The translations under genes were made by a program, and so were the position numbers. Below, piece by piece: positions 62,415 to 64,000 of a stretch of 64,000 nt of DNA. The notes beneath the pieces were generated by a model. That model was not told the DNA's origin, searched no databases, and saw only the letters and a program-made list of their open reading frames with translations. Each line of letters begins with the position of its first letter. The first letter of the stretch is position 1. Source of the stretch: Lyophyllum atratum (taxonomy: Eukaryota > Basidiomycota > Agaricomycetes > Agaricales > Lyophyllaceae); the NCBI GenBank assembly GCA_014905825.1, contig JACGCN010000004.1, positions 806,001-870,000 of the forward strand, in the 5' to 3' direction.

Positions 62415-63377
62415 TATGAGGTGTGGGGGTAGGCTATTTTTGCTACTCTTTGCGGGGGCAGGTGCGTTGCGTAGTATTGGGAGTCCTTGTCAGCTGAGAT
62501 GCATGTGGCTTTCCACGAGTATAGTATTTTGCGGGCTTGGAGTTGGGATGCGCTGTCAGCGTCAGCAGAGGACAGCCTGAGAGAAGATGCTTACCGTGAC
62601 GTGAGTTTACCATTCGATCCACTCCTAGATGTAAATGATATCGCTTTCTCTTTCTCTTTCTCCTCTGACCGCGTGTGGGGCTTCTGTAATGTTCAAAAAC
62701 CAAATTGTCGTCCGACGTCGGCCGAACGAGTACTTGGAGTCTTGGCCCGAGTCGCAGAGACGCGTCGTTGAGTTCTTACGCTTTCATTCGTCGTGCACAG
62801 GGTGTATTGATGTTGGTGAGCGAGGTCTCGTGGACTACGCGCTGCCTCCATTTAGGTGACAGTGAACGTGGTTTGTGGGGCTAGAGATAGATGTATAGAT
62901 TCTAGAAGTGCGGGGGCATTGTCGCCTGTTGGTTGCCCCGCCAATGTATTCCACGACCCTGAGCATATGGTGCGCATGATAGAGTATGATCGGGGACGAT
63001 CAAATCTCCTCGGTGGAGCCTTGTCATGCTCAGGGGGTGCTCCAGAATTTCGATGTATTTCCCTTTGCGATACGTCCTTAGCCAGAGTTCCTAAGCGCTG
63101 GGGGACCGAGGTCTTTGATTTCCCTCAACAGGACTGAGCGGCAAGTCCGCCGTCAGCGTTTTAAACCCGCAATGCATGCTGGGTGCAAGTAATTGAATTG
63201 TCCAGGATGATGACTTTTTGATGAGAATCGCTTGTTTCTCCATGGAACAAAAATAAAGTATCTACCGCTTCCGCTCCTTTCTGTTGATCCTATTTGATCG
63301 AATGTTCGCTCTACCTGCGCCCTATAAAAGTCTTGGAGCATGCGACCGCGCCCTTGCTTACCGCTCCAGTGCCCATC
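62415..63377. other. Intergenic stretch
   Basis: About 0.96 kb between the RBM25-like stop and the trehalase start. It has a CTTT-rich pyrimidine tract near 62640-62670. No gene is supported. Confidence 0.45.
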
Positions 63378-64000
63378 ATGCTCGCTGCATTCGCGGCGCT
63401 CGCGTGCATCGCCCATAGCGGCCTCGTCCAGGCTCAGACGTCTGTCTCCAGTGTCACCGTCCAAACTGCCACTCCAAGCCCATCTGCCGCTCTTGGCGAT
63501 CCCTTGCCATCCCAAGCTGCGCTGCCTCCCAAGCAAGCTTGGTGCCCATCAGAGATATTCTGCGCTGGACCGGTTGGTCTCGGTTTCCTCGATTTTACAA
63601 CGAGCTCACGCGTCTTCTAGTTGTTGCAAACCGTCAACCTCGCGCATCTCTATCCCGATGACAAGACATTCGCCGACAAGGTATGTCCTGCGACTCGCTC
63701 CCCTACTCCCGCACTAAACGGCAAATGACTAGCCCACCAGCAAATCAGCGGCAGAAGTCCTCGCGGATTTCAAAAATATCTCATCGTCGACAACCGTTGG
63801 CCAGATCGTTAACTTCGCTAACAACGACTTCAAGGGCGAGGGCCAAGAGCTCGAGGCGCTCGCGCTAACGAACTTCAAATCCAATCCTGCATTCCTGAAC
63901 AACGTTTCGCAGCCCATCCTCAAAGCCTTTTCGCAGACCGTCCATGGTTATTGGAATCAGCTGATTAGGGGCACGAACGCGTCGGTGCTCTGTCCGGGGA
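63378..64000 (+). CDS. Trehalase, GH37, N-terminal part
   Basis: Glycoside hydrolase family 37 enzyme splitting trehalose to glucose; the secretion signal suggests the acid, extracellular or vacuolar type. Partial: it runs off the right edge. Exons 63378-63572, 63621-63680 and 63733-64000 join in phase 0. Signal peptide MLAAFAALACIAHSGLVQAQ is followed by CPSEIFCAGPLLQTVNLAHL, YPDDKTFADKPTSKSAAEVL, VNFANNDFKGEGQELEALAL and KAFSQTVHGYWNQLIRGTNA, a run of GH37 N-terminal signature blocks. The catalytic Asp and Glu lie beyond the window. Confidence 0.92.

Overview
This window is fungal nuclear DNA, almost certainly from an agaricomycete basidiomycete. The evidence is dense genes on both strands, exons cut by many 45-65 bp GT-AG introns, and typical basidiomycete families: F-box proteins, an S53 sedolisin, P450s of the proline-hinge type, Dal5-like transporters, an Ssr4-type SWI/SNF subunit and RPAP1. 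Where I give exon coordinates they were joined by hand, and the reading frame closes across every junction. No rRNA, tRNA or CRISPR array was found.

Layout. 1-11 kb: a Ser/Thr kinase, an Ssr4-like chromatin-remodelling subunit divergent from an F-box gene, a Poa1-like macro-domain protein and anthranilate phosphoribosyltransferase (TRP4). 11-24 kb: a decaying stretch with a frameshifted F-box gene, a sedolisin with a 7-bp frame-breaking insertion, a relic P450, intact HIS1, a conserved fungal gene of the family often mislabelled GGPP synthetase, and an unassigned eroded coding-like region. 24.2-25.45 kb: four degenerate ~265-bp tandem units that look like repeated exon-intron modules or introner-like elements. 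26-29 kb: ROT1 and proteasome beta-6. 28.9-32 kb: no recognisable gene. 32-42 kb, all minus strand: a membrane-anchored aldo/keto reductase, a short-chain dehydrogenase and two paralogous Dal5-family transporters, possibly a small catabolic group. 42.8-48.7 kb: glutathione synthetase and RPAP1. 49-54 kb: an intact 12-exon P450, a HIT-family hydrolase and an IPNS-like 2OG-Fe(II) oxygenase, the last two divergent from a 123-bp spacer. 54-62.4 kb: PRMT3-like methyltransferase, two small Ser/Thr-rich proteins, a Jlp2/CCDC25 homologue and an RBM25-like splicing factor. The right edge cuts a GH37 trehalase.

Most genes are housekeeping: chromatin and transcription (Ssr4, RPAP1, PRMT3), splicing (RBM25), protein turnover and folding (PRE7, ROT1), amino-acid and thiol synthesis (TRP4, HIS1, GSH2). 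The unusual material lies in the decaying 11-25 kb stretch and the 32-42 kb oxidoreductase/transporter group.
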